A DNA stretch of 64,000 bases, taken from positions 496,001-560,000 of the forward strand of contig NZ_JACHHN010000002.1 of assembly GCF_014202765.1 (NCBI RefSeq), in the 5' to 3' direction. The DNA comes from Silvimonas terrae. Its GTDB lineage: Bacteria > Pseudomonadota > Gammaproteobacteria > Burkholderiales > Chitinibacteraceae. The notes under the pieces are model-generated. The model did no database searches and had not been told where the DNA came from. It worked only from the letters and a program-made list of their open reading frames with translations. Of this stretch, positions 1 to 9,952 are shown piece after piece. The translations under genes were made by a program, and so were the position numbers. Position 1 is the stretch's first letter, and each line of letters opens with the position of its first letter.

Positions 1-3000
1 GGACTGGGTGGACGCTTTGACGTAAGTGCCAATGCCGCCGTTGTACAAAAGATCAACTGGAGCGCGCAGCAACATATTAATCAGGGCCGTTGGTTCCAGG
101 GCAGCGACGTCCACCTGCAACAGGGACTTCATTTGCGCTGACAGCGGAATGCTCTTGACCGTGCGCGGCCAGACGCCGCCGCCCTCAGAAATCAGCGCCG
201 CATCGTAATCTGCCCAGGAAGAGCGGGGCAGGTTGTACAGGCGCTCACGCTCCTTGAAGGACGCTGCCGCATCCGGATCGGGATCGATGAAAATATGGCG
301 GTGATCAAACGCGGCCACCAGCCGTGCTGCGGTCGAACGTAACATGCCATTGCCGAACACGTCACCAGACATGTCGCCAATGCCAATCGCGGTGAAGGGC
401 TGGGTCGCCACATCAATACCCAGTTCGCGAAAATGCCGCGCCACAGAAACCCATGCACCACGGGCGGTAATGCCCATTTTCTTGTGGTCGTACCCCACCG
501 AACCACCGCTGGCAAAGGCGTCATCCAGCCAGAAGCCGTAGTCCTGCGCCAGGCCGTTCGCCACGTCAGAGAACGTTGCGGTGCCCTTGTCGGCCGCGAC
601 TACCAGGTAGGGGTCATCTTCATCGCGCCGGTATGTATGGGCGGGCGGCACCACCTTGCCATCCACCAGGTTGTCGGTCAGGTCCAGCAAGCCACGAATG
701 AAGCCCTTGTAGCACTCCACGCCCCGGGCGAGCCACGCCTCGCGCTCGGCCGGCGGATTTTTGACGATGAATCCACCCTTAGAGCCGACCGGCACAATCA
801 CCGTGTTCTTCACCATTTGCGCCTTTACAAGGCCCAGCACTTCGGTGCGGAAATCGTCACGCCGGTCGGACCAGCGCAAGCCGCCACGTGCCACCTTGCC
901 GCCACGCAGGTGCACGCCCTCGACCTCGGTGGAGTACACAAAAATCTCGAACAAGGGGGCGGGTTGCGGCATGCCCGGCACGCGGGCGGAGGCAATCTTG
1001 AGTGACAAATGGCCGCGCGGCAGGCCGTCTGGTGCGGGCTGAAAGTGACTGGTCCGCACCGTGGCCTCGATAGCGCCCCGGAAAGCACCCAGTGCTTTTT
1101 CATCATCGGCCACAGGTAGGGCGCTGATGTGGGTGGCCAGTTGCTCGCTGAGCGTATCGGCCGCAAGGTCATCCACTGCTGCCGGGTCGTGCCTCAGATA
1201 GAACAATCGCACCAGATCGCGCGCGATGGCGGCATGCGTCAGCAAGCAATCGGCCAGGGTATCGACGGCGTTGCGCAGGTTAAGCTGCTTAAGCCAGCGG
1301 GCATAGGCTCGCAATACCAGTACCTCACGCCAGGCCAGGCCGGCTTGCAGTACCAGCCGGTTAAAACTGTCGTTCTCGCTGCGGCCATTGAAGACCGCGC
1401 GGAATGCCTCCAGAAAGCGCTGCCGCGCCGCAGCGTCTTCCAGCGCACCGGCTACGGGCAATTGAATGCCGATATCGATAATCCAGACCCGCGCGCCATC
1501 CTCCATTTGCAGGACATACGGGCGCTCGTCCAGCACGCGCACAGCCAGATTTTCCAGGAGCGGGATATAGTCAGAAATGGCGATGTCTTTGCCGTGAAAC
1601 AGCTTGATGCGCCACTGGCGGGTGTCAGTGCGACTGGCGGGTGTCAGTGTGGCGGCCAACGGGCTGATTTCAGAGAGTTCTTCCAGTGCATCAATGTCAT
1701 ACACCGCCACCCGGGCATTGAAATCGCTGGTGTACGCCGGCGGAAACGCCCGCTGGTAGCGTTGATAGCGTGCCGCGCCGACTTCTTCGCCGCTGTGTTG
1801 CAGCAAGCTGTAACGCAGTTCGTCTTGCCAGCGCTGCGCAATCAGAGCGATTTCGCCTTCAATGGCTTGCGCGTCATAGTCCGGCCAGACGCCATGCGGC
1901 AGGCGCACGATGAAATGAATGCGCGCCAGCGGTGAATCACTCAACAACACATTGAAATCACAACTCTCGCCACCCATGCGCTCCAGCAACAATTGCTGGA
2001 TGCGGGTGCGTACCTCGGTGGTGTAGTTGTCGCGCGCCACATAGAACATCACCGAAACGTACCGCCGGTAAATGTCGTCCCGGAACAGAACGCGCACACG
2101 GTTGCGCTCATGCAGGCCCACCACGGCCGAGACAATCCGGGCCAGATCGTCGACGCCGGTTTCCATCAGCTCATCGCGCGGCCAGGTGTCCAGAATATTG
2201 AGCATGGCCTTGCCACGGTGACCACTCAGGTCCACGCCACTTTGCAGCAGGACTGCGTCAATCTTGCGGCGTGCAACCGGCACTTCACGCGGGGGCTGTG
2301 TATAAGCAGCGGCCGTGTAAAGACCCAATAGCCGCAATTCACCCACCACTTTGCCGCTGGCATCAACGCGCTTGATGATGACCACATCCAGATAGGCTGG
2401 CCGGTGAATGGTCGAGCGCGAATCCGACTTGGTCAGGATCAGCAATGTTTGCGCGCTATACGCCAGGGCACGCAATTCCGGCGCCAGTTGGGCAAATGCG
2501 CGTGATGGTTCAGCGGCATTGCCGTTGCGCAGCAAGCCATGGCCGGAGTTGGGTTCGCTCATCAGCGCCTGCCCATCGGCACTCAACTGGTAGTCGCGCG
2601 TACCCAGAATGACAAAATGGTCATCCAGCAACCAGGCCAGAAACGCCCGGGTTTCGTCCAGCTCGGCGGCATCTACCGGCGGGGGATTGCTCGCCAGGTC
2701 ATCCCGGCAGGCCGCAATGCGCGCCTTCATGCGGGGCCAGTCCGCAATGACCGAGGCCAGCGTGGCCAGAACGACTTCAATATTCGATTGCAGAGATTGC
2801 AGTGCGGCCGGATCAGTCTCCCGATCGATCTCGAAATGCATCCAGGATTCGGCCACCCCAGCGGCATCCAGCCTTTGCAGATCGCCACTGGCGTCCCGCT
2901 TTACATGCAAAACCGGGTGCAGCACGAGATGGACGGTATAGCCCGCCCGCGCCAGTGCCATGCTGACGGTATCGACCAGAAAGGGGAGATTGGGGACCAC

Positions 3001-3282
3001 CAGTTCCACCACCGTATGCGATGACTGCCAGCCATGCTCGGGCGGGGTGGGGTTATAGATACGAACCAGCGGCTGGTCGGGCAACCGTCGCTGGCCGAGG
3101 CGCTGATGGGCTTGCGCTGCGCCCAGCCAGTCAGTTGGCGCGTGGGCGGCGAAGTCTTCTTCCGGCAGGTCGGCGCTCCAGAACCGCAAGAAGGACAGCA
3201 GGTCGGTGTCATCGCCAGCGAGCTGGAGTACACTTTCGAGAATGCCGGTGGCATGCATCGTACGGGATTTATTTTGAGTCAT
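1..3282 (-). CDS. NAD-specific glutamate dehydrogenase, large (~180 kDa) type, partial at 3' end
   Basis: Oxidatively deaminates glutamate to 2-oxoglutarate and ammonia with NAD+, in the cytoplasm. The 1094 residues seen are about the first two thirds of a roughly 1600-residue family; the C-terminus lies beyond the left edge. The long N-terminal half is the regulatory part typical of this class. The catalytic domain begins near residue 790 with a GGLRWSDRRDDFRTEV stretch and continues to PVGSKGGF near residue 835, which carries the expected catalytic lysine. ATG at 3282 is chosen because AAGGA lies 8 bases upstream; an in-frame ATG at 3291 has that AAGG directly against it and is less likely. 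It is divergent from the DUF1631 gene. Family assignment is secure. Confidence 0.93.
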   Translation of the reverse strand, partial: MTQNKSRTMHATGILESVLQLAGDDTDLLSFLRFWSADLPEEDFAAHAPTDWLGAAQAHQRLGQRRLPDQPLVRIYNPTPPEHGWQSSHTVVELVVPNLPFLVDTVSMALARAGYTVHLVLHPVLHVKRDASGDLQRLDAAGVAESWMHFEIDRETDPAALQSLQSNIEVVLATLASVIADWPRMKARIAACRDDLASNPPPVDAAELDETRAFLAWLLDDHFVILGTRDYQLSADGQALMSEPNSGHGLLRNGNAAEPSRAFAQLAPELRALAYSAQTLLILTKSDSRSTIHRPAYLDVVIIKRVDASGKVVGELRLLGLYTAAAYTQPPREVPVARRKIDAVLLQSGVDLSGHRGKAMLNILDTWPRDELMETGVDDLARIVSAVVGLHERNRVRVLFRDDIYRRYVSVMFYVARDNYTTEVRTRIQQLLLERMGGESCDFNVLLSDSPLARIHFIVRLPHGVWPDYDAQAIEGEIALIAQRWQDELRYSLLQHSGEEVGAARYQRYQRAFPPAYTSDFNARVAVYDIDALEELSEISPLAATLTPASRTDTRQWRIKLFHGKDIAISDYIPLLENLAVRVLDERPYVLQMEDGARVWIIDIGIQLPVAGALEDAAARQRFLEAFRAVFNGRSENDSFNRLVLQAGLAWREVLVLRAYARWLKQLNLRNAVDTLADCLLTHAAIARDLVRLFYLRHDPAAVDDLAADTLSEQLATHISALPVADDEKALGAFRGAIEATVRTSHFQPAPDGLPRGHLSLKIASARVPGMPQPAPLFEIFVYSTEVEGVHLRGGKVARGGLRWSDRRDDFRTEVLGLVKAQMVKNTVIVPVGSKGGFIVKNPPAEREAWLARGVECYKGFIRGLLDLTDNLVDGKVVPPAHTYRRDEDDPYLVVAADKGTATFSDVANGLAQDYGFWLDDAFASGGSVGYDHKKMGITARGAWVSVARHFRELGIDVATQPFTAIGIGDMSGDVFGNGMLRSTAARLVAAFDHRHIFIDPDPDAAASFKERERLYNLPRSSWADYDAALISEGGGVWPRTVKSIPLSAQMKSLLQVDVAALEPTALINMLLRAPVDLLYNGGIGTYVKASTQS

Positions 3283-3604
3283 TGCAGCCATCCTTGATCA
3301 AAGCAGGACTGTCATCAAATCGGCGCTGCGGCTGGATGTCAGCCCGCAGAACCTGACTGACTGTATACGGAGCGTCAGGGCGTCGCCAACGGGGTTTCCC
3401 GCATTGGGAATAGTCCTGATTCGACACAGATTCAAGGGTGCGTGATAGTGGCCGACCCGCCGGCATATGACAGGGTCGGCACTTGGGATGATTCATTCTC
3501 AAAAACGACAGATGATCCTTACGAGATGCCGAGCGGTAGAACGGATATATATAACAATGAGCTAATATGCCTACCATTGCCTGAAACTGTCATTGGAGTG
3601 CCTG
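3283..3604. other. Intergenic region between divergent genes
   Basis: This 322-base gap separates the starts of the glutamate dehydrogenase and DUF1631 genes and so must hold both promoters. An AT-rich stretch (TATATATAACAAT, about 3546-3558) lies 45-60 bases before the DUF1631 start and could be a -10 region, but I see no convincing -35 partner. GGAG at 3595-3598 is the ribosome binding site of the DUF1631 gene. No open frame or stable RNA is apparent. Confidence 0.5.
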
Positions 3605-5836
3605 ATGAATTCCGCCCGAGATGTCCGGGGTAGCCCAACGCCGAACGACACGCTGGTTGCGTGCCGTGACATGGCGCTCAAGCTGCTCTCGCAATCCATG
3701 GAGGGGTTCTTTACCCAGCTGGAAGAGACGTTCTTCACGCTGGCCGAAAACACCTATGACAACAAGTTGCGCGACACCTACTTTGCCGCTCGTTCCGAGT
3801 TGCAAGACAAGCGCGCCGTCATTCTGAGCGCATTCCGCCAGCAGTTTCTGGAAACCTTTGCGCAGCGCCTTGAAGGCAAAACCAGCAACGGTACCTTTTT
3901 CAAGGTAACCCAGTCGCTGGGCGAACTCTCGCTGGTCGCCAACGACGATTACGAAGAAAGCCTGACCGCCAGCGGGGTGGCCACTGCCCTGAAAAATTCT
4001 GGCGGTGACACGCTGCAACAACTGGAACAACGTCTGGCGCGCCTGATGCCGCTGTCGGACGATGCGTCTGCCTCCAATCCGCTCAGCCCGGATGTCATCT
4101 GCGAAGCCGTGATGGCCGCTTGCCGGGTGTTTGAAAGCGGCATTGGCGCCCGTCTTGCCGCCATGAAGGCGCTGGAAACCAATCTGTCGGGCCAGATTTC
4201 CAAGGTTTATACCGATCTCAACCAGTTCCTGATCCAGCGTAATGTTCATCCGGCCCCGGTGCGCGGCCCGGTGAGCCGTGCGCCAGCACGTGCCCCTTAT
4301 ATGGGTGATCGCGTACCGGATGCCGGTACACAAGCCGGTTATGACCAGGGGAGTTACGGCAACCAGCAACAATACGGCGGCGGCTACGGCCAGCAGATGC
4401 CGGGCTATGCCGTAACACCAGAACTGGTTGCCCACTTGCAGCAACTGGCTGCGGGCAACATGCAGCCGCAGACCCAAAGCTCGCTGCGTCCGGAGTGGTT
4501 TGGCTTTCTGAACAACCTGCAGCGCGATCCGCCCAACGCCGGTCTTGCCACCAATGGCCAGCCGGAAAACCTGCTGAGCGTATTGCGGACCACCCGCTGG
4601 GTGAATGAGCTTAACCGCGTCGACACCATGACCTTCGATCTGGTGTCCATGCTGTTTGACCGTTTGTTTGAAGACCAGCGCCTGCCGAACGCAGCCAAGG
4701 GCCTGTTGGCTCGCCTGCAGATTCCGGTGCTGAAAGTATCCATGCTTGATGGCAGCTTCTTTGCCCGCAAAGCACACCCGGCCCGTCAGTTGATCGACTT
4801 GCTGGAAGAAGCCTTCCTGGATTACGACGGCGAGCCCGACGACACCGACCCAAAGTTTGCCAAGTTCAGTGGTGTGGTGGCCTGGATTGCCGATCACTTT
4901 GAAGATGAAGTCGGTGTTTTTGATACCGCACTGGCCGACATCAAGCGCTTCCTGGCCGAAGAAGCCGCTGCGCTGGAACAAAAAGCCAGCGCTGCCGCAG
5001 ACGATCTGCTGCAAACCGAAGTTGCAGAAATTGCCAGCGCCACCGCCACCACGCTGGTGCAAAGCCGCCTGGCCCGCGCCGGGGAAGTACCGCCACTGGT
5101 TGCGGACTTCCTGACCCAATGGTGGGCACCCGCCATGGCCAAAGCCTGGGGGCCGAATGGTGAGGCAGATCCGGTATTTGCCCAGCGCCAGAAAGCGCTG
5201 GACGATCTGCTGTGGAGCCTGCAAGCCAAGCGTGGTCCGGAAGAGCGCCTGCAACTGGTAAACCTTCTGCCTGGCATGCTCAAGATTCTGGAGCAGGGCG
5301 TAACCGAAACTGGCATGGATCAGACCGCCTCGCGTGCGTTTTTCTCGGAACTGGTGAATTGCCACGCCTCAGCTATCCGCACCGGTTTGCGTCAGGCTGC
5401 GCTGGAAACCGCACCGGCACCTGTGCTGCCGCCACCGTCCGCACCGCAAGGCGTGGGCGCCAGCGTCACCATGCATGCCATGCCGCAAGCCACTGAAACC
5501 GCGCCGGTCATTCAGGCCGAACCAGCTATTTCCTTTGCTGCCGCAGTGGCAGAGGCTGCCGCACCCGCCGCCGAAGACAACGATCTGCTGCCCAAGCGCG
5601 GCGAGTGGCTCTCCTGGACTGCCGATGATGGCGAAGAACGTCGCCTGCGCCTGTCATGGATCAGCCCGCTGGGCACACGCTATCTGTTCACCAACCGTGC
5701 TGGCGAAAACGGCTTGACGCTGACACGGGGCGACCTGGAAATGCATCTGGCCAGTGGCCGTCTGCAACGCTTGCAACGCGATGGCTCCGCCACGGAACGC
5801 GCACTCAATCAACTCAAGGAACAACTGGCCGCCTAA
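3605..5836 (+). CDS. DUF1631 family protein
   Basis: A 743-residue cytoplasmic protein matching the DUF1631 family of beta- and gammaproteobacteria, whose function is not established. The helical N-terminus (residues about 10-100, including the SMEGFFTQLEETFFTLAE region) and the C-terminal segment on handling a basic 'WISPLGTRYLFTNRAGE' stretch are typical; the C-terminus resembles PilZ-like DUF1631 tails. A Gly/Gln/Tyr-rich linker (around residues 235-265) separates the halves, and an Ala/Pro-rich linker precedes the C-terminal domain. ATG at 3605 is preferred over an upstream in-frame TTG at 3593 because GGAG sits 6 bases before it. A clear terminator follows. No operon partner is evident. 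Confidence 0.85.
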   Translation: MNSARDVRGSPTPNDTLVACRDMALKLLSQSMEGFFTQLEETFFTLAENTYDNKLRDTYFAARSELQDKRAVILSAFRQQFLETFAQRLEGKTSNGTFFKVTQSLGELSLVANDDYEESLTASGVATALKNSGGDTLQQLEQRLARLMPLSDDASASNPLSPDVICEAVMAACRVFESGIGARLAAMKALETNLSGQISKVYTDLNQFLIQRNVHPAPVRGPVSRAPARAPYMGDRVPDAGTQAGYDQGSYGNQQQYGGGYGQQMPGYAVTPELVAHLQQLAAGNMQPQTQSSLRPEWFGFLNNLQRDPPNAGLATNGQPENLLSVLRTTRWVNELNRVDTMTFDLVSMLFDRLFEDQRLPNAAKGLLARLQIPVLKVSMLDGSFFARKAHPARQLIDLLEEAFLDYDGEPDDTDPKFAKFSGVVAWIADHFEDEVGVFDTALADIKRFLAEEAAALEQKASAAADDLLQTEVAEIASATATTLVQSRLARAGEVPPLVADFLTQWWAPAMAKAWGPNGEADPVFAQRQKALDDLLWSLQAKRGPEERLQLVNLLPGMLKILEQGVTETGMDQTASRAFFSELVNCHASAIRTGLRQAALETAPAPVLPPPSAPQGVGASVTMHAMPQATETAPVIQAEPAISFAAAVAEAAAPAAEDNDLLPKRGEWLSWTADDGEERRLRLSWISPLGTRYLFTNRAGENGLTLTRGDLEMHLASGRLQRLQRDGSATERALNQLKEQLAA

Positions 5837-5866
5837 GCCAGCAGCGCCCACCGTAGTGCGACTTGC

Positions 5867-5892
5867 AAAAGCCCGGCCATGCCGGGCTTTTT
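5867..5892 (+). terminator. Rho-independent terminator after DUF1631 gene
   Basis: GCCCGGC (5871-5877) and GCCGGGC (5881-5887) pair around a CAT loop and are followed by five T residues. The hairpin lies about 35 bases after the DUF1631 stop codon and just before the ABC-F gene. Confidence 0.9.
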
Positions 5893-5920
5893 GTTGCGCG
5901 GCATCTGGTAAAATGCGCCC

Positions 5921-7834
5921 ATGATCCGACTCAAATCCCTGACTCTGCGGCGCGGCACCAAAGTATTGCTGGATCGCGCTGAACTCACCCTGTACCCCGG
6001 CAGCAAGGTCGGCGTGGTTGGCGCCAACGGCGCAGGCAAATCCAGCTTCTTTGGCCTTTTGCGCGGCGAACTACACCCGGACAGTGGTGACCTGGAACTC
6101 CCGCCACGCCTGACCATTGGTCACGTTGCCCAGGAAACACCAGCACTTTCTTGCTCTGCACTGGATTACGTACTGGACGGCGACAGCGAATTGCGTGCCG
6201 TACAGAACGAACTGGCCGCCCATGAGGGCGACGGCCTGCAGCACGGTGAATTGCTGGCCCGCCTGGACGCCATGGACGGCTACACCGCGCAGGCACGGGC
6301 GGCACGGTTGTTATCCGGCCTGGGGTTCTCGCAAGCCGAAATGAGCAAGCCGGTTTCGGATTTCTCTGGCGGCTGGCGCATGCGGCTGAACCTGGCGCAA
6401 GCGCTGATGTGTCGCTCAGACATTCTGCTGCTGGACGAGCCCACCAACCATCTGGACCTGGAAACGGTGGTCTGGCTGGAAAACTGGCTGCGCAGCTATC
6501 AGGGCATGCTGCTGATCATTTCGCACGATCGGGACTTTCTGGATTCCACCGTCAACGCCATCTTGCATGTGGGCGATGGTGCGCTAACGCTGTACACCGG
6601 CAATTACGAAGACTTTGAAAACCAGCGCGCGCAAAAACTGGCGCAACAGCAACAAGCTTTTGACAAGCAACAGCGCGAAATCGCCCATTTGCAAAAGTTT
6701 GTCGACCGCTTCAAAGCCAAGGCTTCCAAGGCCCGCCAGGCGCAAAGCCGGGTCAAAGCACTGGAACGCATGGAGCGCATTGCCGCTGCCCATGTCGATT
6801 CTCCCTTCAGCTTCACCTTCCGCGAACCCGAGTCCAGCCCGAACCCGCTGGTCAGACTGGAAAACGGCAGTGCCGGTTATTCGGTGGCATCGCCCATTTT
6901 GTCCAGCTTGAATCTGAGCCTGCAAAACACGGCGCGCCTGGGTTTGCTGGGTGTCAATGGCGCGGGCAAATCTACGCTCATCAAGACTCTGGCGGCAGAG
7001 CGCGACTTGCTCGATGGCAAGCGCGTGGAAGGCAAGGGCCTGAAAATTGGTTATTTCGCCCAGCACCAGGTCGACGCGCTGCGGCTGGACGAATCCGCAC
7101 TGTGGCATATGCAAAAGCTGGACCCGGTGACTCGCGAACAAGAGTTGCGCAATTTCCTGGGTGGGTTTGATTTCCGGGGCGAGATGGCCTCCAGCCCGGT
7201 TGAACCCTTTTCTGGCGGTGAAAAAGCCCGCCTGGCACTGGCCTTGCTGATCTGGCAACGCCCCAATCTCTTGCTGCTGGATGAGCCAACCAACCACCTG
7301 GATATTGAAATGCGCCAGGCGCTTACCCTTGCGCTGCAAGACTTTGATGGCGCCATCATTGTGGTCTCGCACGATCGGCATTTGCTGCGCGCCACGGTGG
7401 ATGATTTCTGGCTGATTGAAAATGGCACCGTGCGGCCGTTCGATGGCGATCTGGACGATTACACCCGCTACAGCCAGGAAGTACGTGCTGCCCAGCAAGC
7501 GGTTAACGAAACCCAGGATGCGGGCGACAGTGAGCAGCGCATCGACCGCAAAGCGCAAAAGCGCGCCGAAGCGGAGGCTCGCCAGCGGCTGGCTGGTTTG
7601 CGCAAACCGCTGGAACAGCAACTGGCCAAAATTGAAAAACAGATGGCCGTGTTGACCGTAGAAAACGACGAACTCACCGCAAAACTGGCCGACGAATCCA
7701 TTTATGACCCGGCCAATAAAGAGGCGCTGCAAACTGCACTGCGGCGCAAGGCTGACGTTTCTACCCAGTTGGAAGAGGTGGAGTTGAACTGGCTGGACGT
7801 CTCATCCCGACTTGAAGAAATCACCGTAGAATAA
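5921..7834 (+). CDS. yheS: ABC-F family ATPase, YheS-like
   Basis: A soluble tandem-ATPase protein of 637 residues. ABC-F proteins bind the ribosome E-site region and act in translation; they are not transporters. The first nucleotide-binding domain has Walker A GANGAGKSS (near residue 38), signature FSGGWRMRL and Walker B ILLLDEPTNHLD. The second has GVNGAGKST, FSGGEKARLAL and LLLLDEPTNHLD. Between them lies the charged ABC-F linker (near residues 235-285, rich in K, Q and R), and a C-terminal coiled-coil region (after about 530) is as in E. coli YheS. There are no membrane segments. Flanking terminators on both sides indicate a single-gene unit. Confidence 0.93.
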   Translation: MIRLKSLTLRRGTKVLLDRAELTLYPGSKVGVVGANGAGKSSFFGLLRGELHPDSGDLELPPRLTIGHVAQETPALSCSALDYVLDGDSELRAVQNELAAHEGDGLQHGELLARLDAMDGYTAQARAARLLSGLGFSQAEMSKPVSDFSGGWRMRLNLAQALMCRSDILLLDEPTNHLDLETVVWLENWLRSYQGMLLIISHDRDFLDSTVNAILHVGDGALTLYTGNYEDFENQRAQKLAQQQQAFDKQQREIAHLQKFVDRFKAKASKARQAQSRVKALERMERIAAAHVDSPFSFTFREPESSPNPLVRLENGSAGYSVASPILSSLNLSLQNTARLGLLGVNGAGKSTLIKTLAAERDLLDGKRVEGKGLKIGYFAQHQVDALRLDESALWHMQKLDPVTREQELRNFLGGFDFRGEMASSPVEPFSGGEKARLALALLIWQRPNLLLLDEPTNHLDIEMRQALTLALQDFDGAIIVVSHDRHLLRATVDDFWLIENGTVRPFDGDLDDYTRYSQEVRAAQQAVNETQDAGDSEQRIDRKAQKRAEAEARQRLAGLRKPLEQQLAKIEKQMAVLTVENDELTAKLADESIYDPANKEALQTALRRKADVSTQLEEVELNWLDVSSRLEEITVE

Positions 7835-7871
7835 CGGTCTAATCCTCTGTTTTTGAAGAGGATTTAACACA

Positions 7872-7902
7872 CAAAAGGCGACCCTTCCGGGGTCGCCTTT
7901 TG
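7872..7902 (+). terminator. Rho-independent terminator after the ABC-F gene
   Basis: CAAAAGGCGACC (7872-7883) is perfectly complementary to GGTCGCCTTTTG (7891-7902) across a 7-base loop. The run of T on one side and of A on the other would allow bidirectional use, but the flanking genes both run rightward. Confidence 0.88.
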
Positions 7903-8008
7903 CACATTTGGTTGCATGATTGTGATATCGCTTACTGTATCTACATCAACGTGGCCGTCATCCTGACCGTTAAACGAACATAGAAAGCCCGGAACAAGAG
8001 GACCCGCC

Positions 8009-9949
8009 ATGACCCACCGATCTCATCTTCTAGGTAGCCTGGCCTTGCTGGCCAGTCTGCTGGCAGGGCCCGCTCTGGCGGATGACCCGCCTTCTGAAGT
8101 GGCACGGCTCAACGAGGTGCAAGGCAGCGTGACCTTCGCCCCCGCTGGCAGCAGCGACTGGGCCTACGCCCCCATTAACCGCCCCATGACCGCCGGCGAT
8201 CAACTCTGGGTCGACCAGGGTGGCCGCGCGGAATTACATACCGGCGCCACGGCGCTGCGCCTTGGCGACCAGACCAGCTTGTCTTTCCTGGCGCTGGACG
8301 ACAACAACACGCAACTCAAAGTAACGCAAGGCGCACTTGGTCTGCGCGTGCGTAATCTCTACAGCGGCCAGCATGTCGAAATTGACACCCCCAACCTGGC
8401 GTTTGTGATCAACAGCCCTGGTGATTACCGGCTGGATGTTGACCCCAATGGCAATACCACGCGCATCACCGTGCGGCAGGGCAATGGCACTGCGCTGGGC
8501 AGCAATGGCAACAGTTTTAATCTGCATGACGGCGATCAGGTTTCCTGGACCGGCGCCGATCTGCAAGAACTGGCCGCGACGGTTAACCCGCCCTACGATC
8601 AGTTTGATGAATGGGCAAACGGGCGTGACCATCGCGAAGACGCCTCCGTTAGCGCGCGTTATGTCCCGCGTGACGTCACCGGTTATGAAAGCCTGGATGA
8701 CAACGGCACCTGGCAAACTGTAGCCGATTACGGCCCGGTCTGGGTGCCGCACACCACGATTGTGGGCTGGGCCCCGTACCGCTTTGGCCACTGGGTGTGG
8801 GTTGCCCCTTGGGGTTGGACCTGGGTCGATGACGCGCCCTGGGGTTTTGCGCCATTCCACTACGGCCGCTGGGCCTACCTGGGTAGCCGCTGGTGCTGGG
8901 TGCCTGGCCGGCCAGAACCACGCCCGGTGTACGCGCCGGCACTGGTTGCTTTTGCCGGCGGCATCAATGCCTCAGTCCATATCACCATTGGTGGCGGCCC
9001 CGGTGTGGCGTGGCTCCCCCTTGGCCCTGGCGAAGCGTATCGCCCGGCCTATGCCACCAGCCCGACGTACATCACCAACATCAACCGAACGATCAACAAT
9101 GTCACGGTCAACAAGACGGTGTACGTCAATCAAGCCGCGCCGAACGCCATCAACGGCATGGCAGCCAACAACTTTGTGCATGGCCGGCCGGTACAAGCGG
9201 CGGTTGCCACATTCAACCCGCAGCAATTTACCCACGCGCAATTCAATAATGCGCCCGGCGTAGCCCCCGTGGCGCAAAGTGTGGTGGGCAACGCCAAACC
9301 CGCACCCGCAGTGCACAACATTGCTTTTAACCGGGCCGTAGTCAGTACGCACACACCGCCACAACCGTTTGCCGCAAGGGATGATCTGGCCGGTCGCTAC
9401 GCGGCGCACGCCGCTGTACCGGGCGCCGGGCCCGCACTGCAAACCACGCATGCCACTGCGCCAGCACCCCAGATCAATGTTGTCGGCCAGAACCATCCCG
9501 CAGGCAACGAGCCAGTCCACGCAACACGGCCGTTACCTGCGGTTTCAGGCCAGCCTCAACGCCCGCCGCAACAGGAACCTGGCCAGAAGCCGCAGGCGGC
9601 CGCACCGGCAAATAACGTGCCGCATCCGCCCACCAATCCGCGCGAACAACCGGCCGTGCAGAGTCGCCAGACCGAGCCACCGCAGGTGCATGAGCGCAGC
9701 AACCCGGTGCAAGACCAGCCGCGCCCACAGCAACAAGCGCAACCACGCCCGCAGGAAGAGGCCCGGCCGCAAGCGCAGCGGCAAACCCAGGAAGTGCCTC
9801 ATCCCGCACCCACGGGACAATCCTCCTGGTCGCATGACAACCGGCCGACGCAGCCCGCCAAACCGCAACAGGGCCATAACGACGACCACCACCCGGCGCC
9901 CACGCACCGGCCACAGCCCAAAGAGGAACCGCAGCACAAGGATCAGTAA
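8009..9949 (+). CDS. Secreted FecR-like / DUF6600 domain protein with proline-rich tail
   Basis: A 646-residue exported protein. Residues 1-24 are a Sec signal peptide ending in ALA|DD. Residues about 30-200 look like a FecR-type beta-sheet domain ('EVQGSVTFAPAG', 'GDQLWVDQGGRAELHTG'). Residues about 210-310 hold the tryptophan-rich DUF6600 region, with repeated GHWVWVAPWGW, DDAPWGFAPFHYGRWAYL and WCWVPG motifs. From about residue 460 the chain is Pro/Gln/His-rich and probably disordered. Family members occur beside metal- or stress-related genes, but no biochemical role is established. RBS AGAGGA is 7 bases before the ATG. The gene stands alone between a terminator and a convergent exporter gene. 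Confidence 0.85.
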   Translation: MTHRSHLLGSLALLASLLAGPALADDPPSEVARLNEVQGSVTFAPAGSSDWAYAPINRPMTAGDQLWVDQGGRAELHTGATALRLGDQTSLSFLALDDNNTQLKVTQGALGLRVRNLYSGQHVEIDTPNLAFVINSPGDYRLDVDPNGNTTRITVRQGNGTALGSNGNSFNLHDGDQVSWTGADLQELAATVNPPYDQFDEWANGRDHREDASVSARYVPRDVTGYESLDDNGTWQTVADYGPVWVPHTTIVGWAPYRFGHWVWVAPWGWTWVDDAPWGFAPFHYGRWAYLGSRWCWVPGRPEPRPVYAPALVAFAGGINASVHITIGGGPGVAWLPLGPGEAYRPAYATSPTYITNINRTINNVTVNKTVYVNQAAPNAINGMAANNFVHGRPVQAAVATFNPQQFTHAQFNNAPGVAPVAQSVVGNAKPAPAVHNIAFNRAVVSTHTPPQPFAARDDLAGRYAAHAAVPGAGPALQTTHATAPAPQINVVGQNHPAGNEPVHATRPLPAVSGQPQRPPQQEPGQKPQAAAPANNVPHPPTNPREQPAVQSRQTEPPQVHERSNPVQDQPRPQQQAQPRPQEEARPQAQRQTQEVPHPAPTGQSSWSHDNRPTQPAKPQQGHNDDHHPAPTHRPQPKEEPQHKDQ

Positions 9950-9952
9950 GGA

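Noticed and set aside
3590-5365. 591-codon open frame opposite the DUF1631 gene
   Set aside because: Antisense to a recognisable family and lacking a start signal; His/Gly/Gln-rich as typical for such shadows.
3605-5836. Annotation of the DUF1631 protein as thymidine phosphorylase
   Set aside because: Some databases carry that name, but no phosphorylase motif is visible in the sequence.
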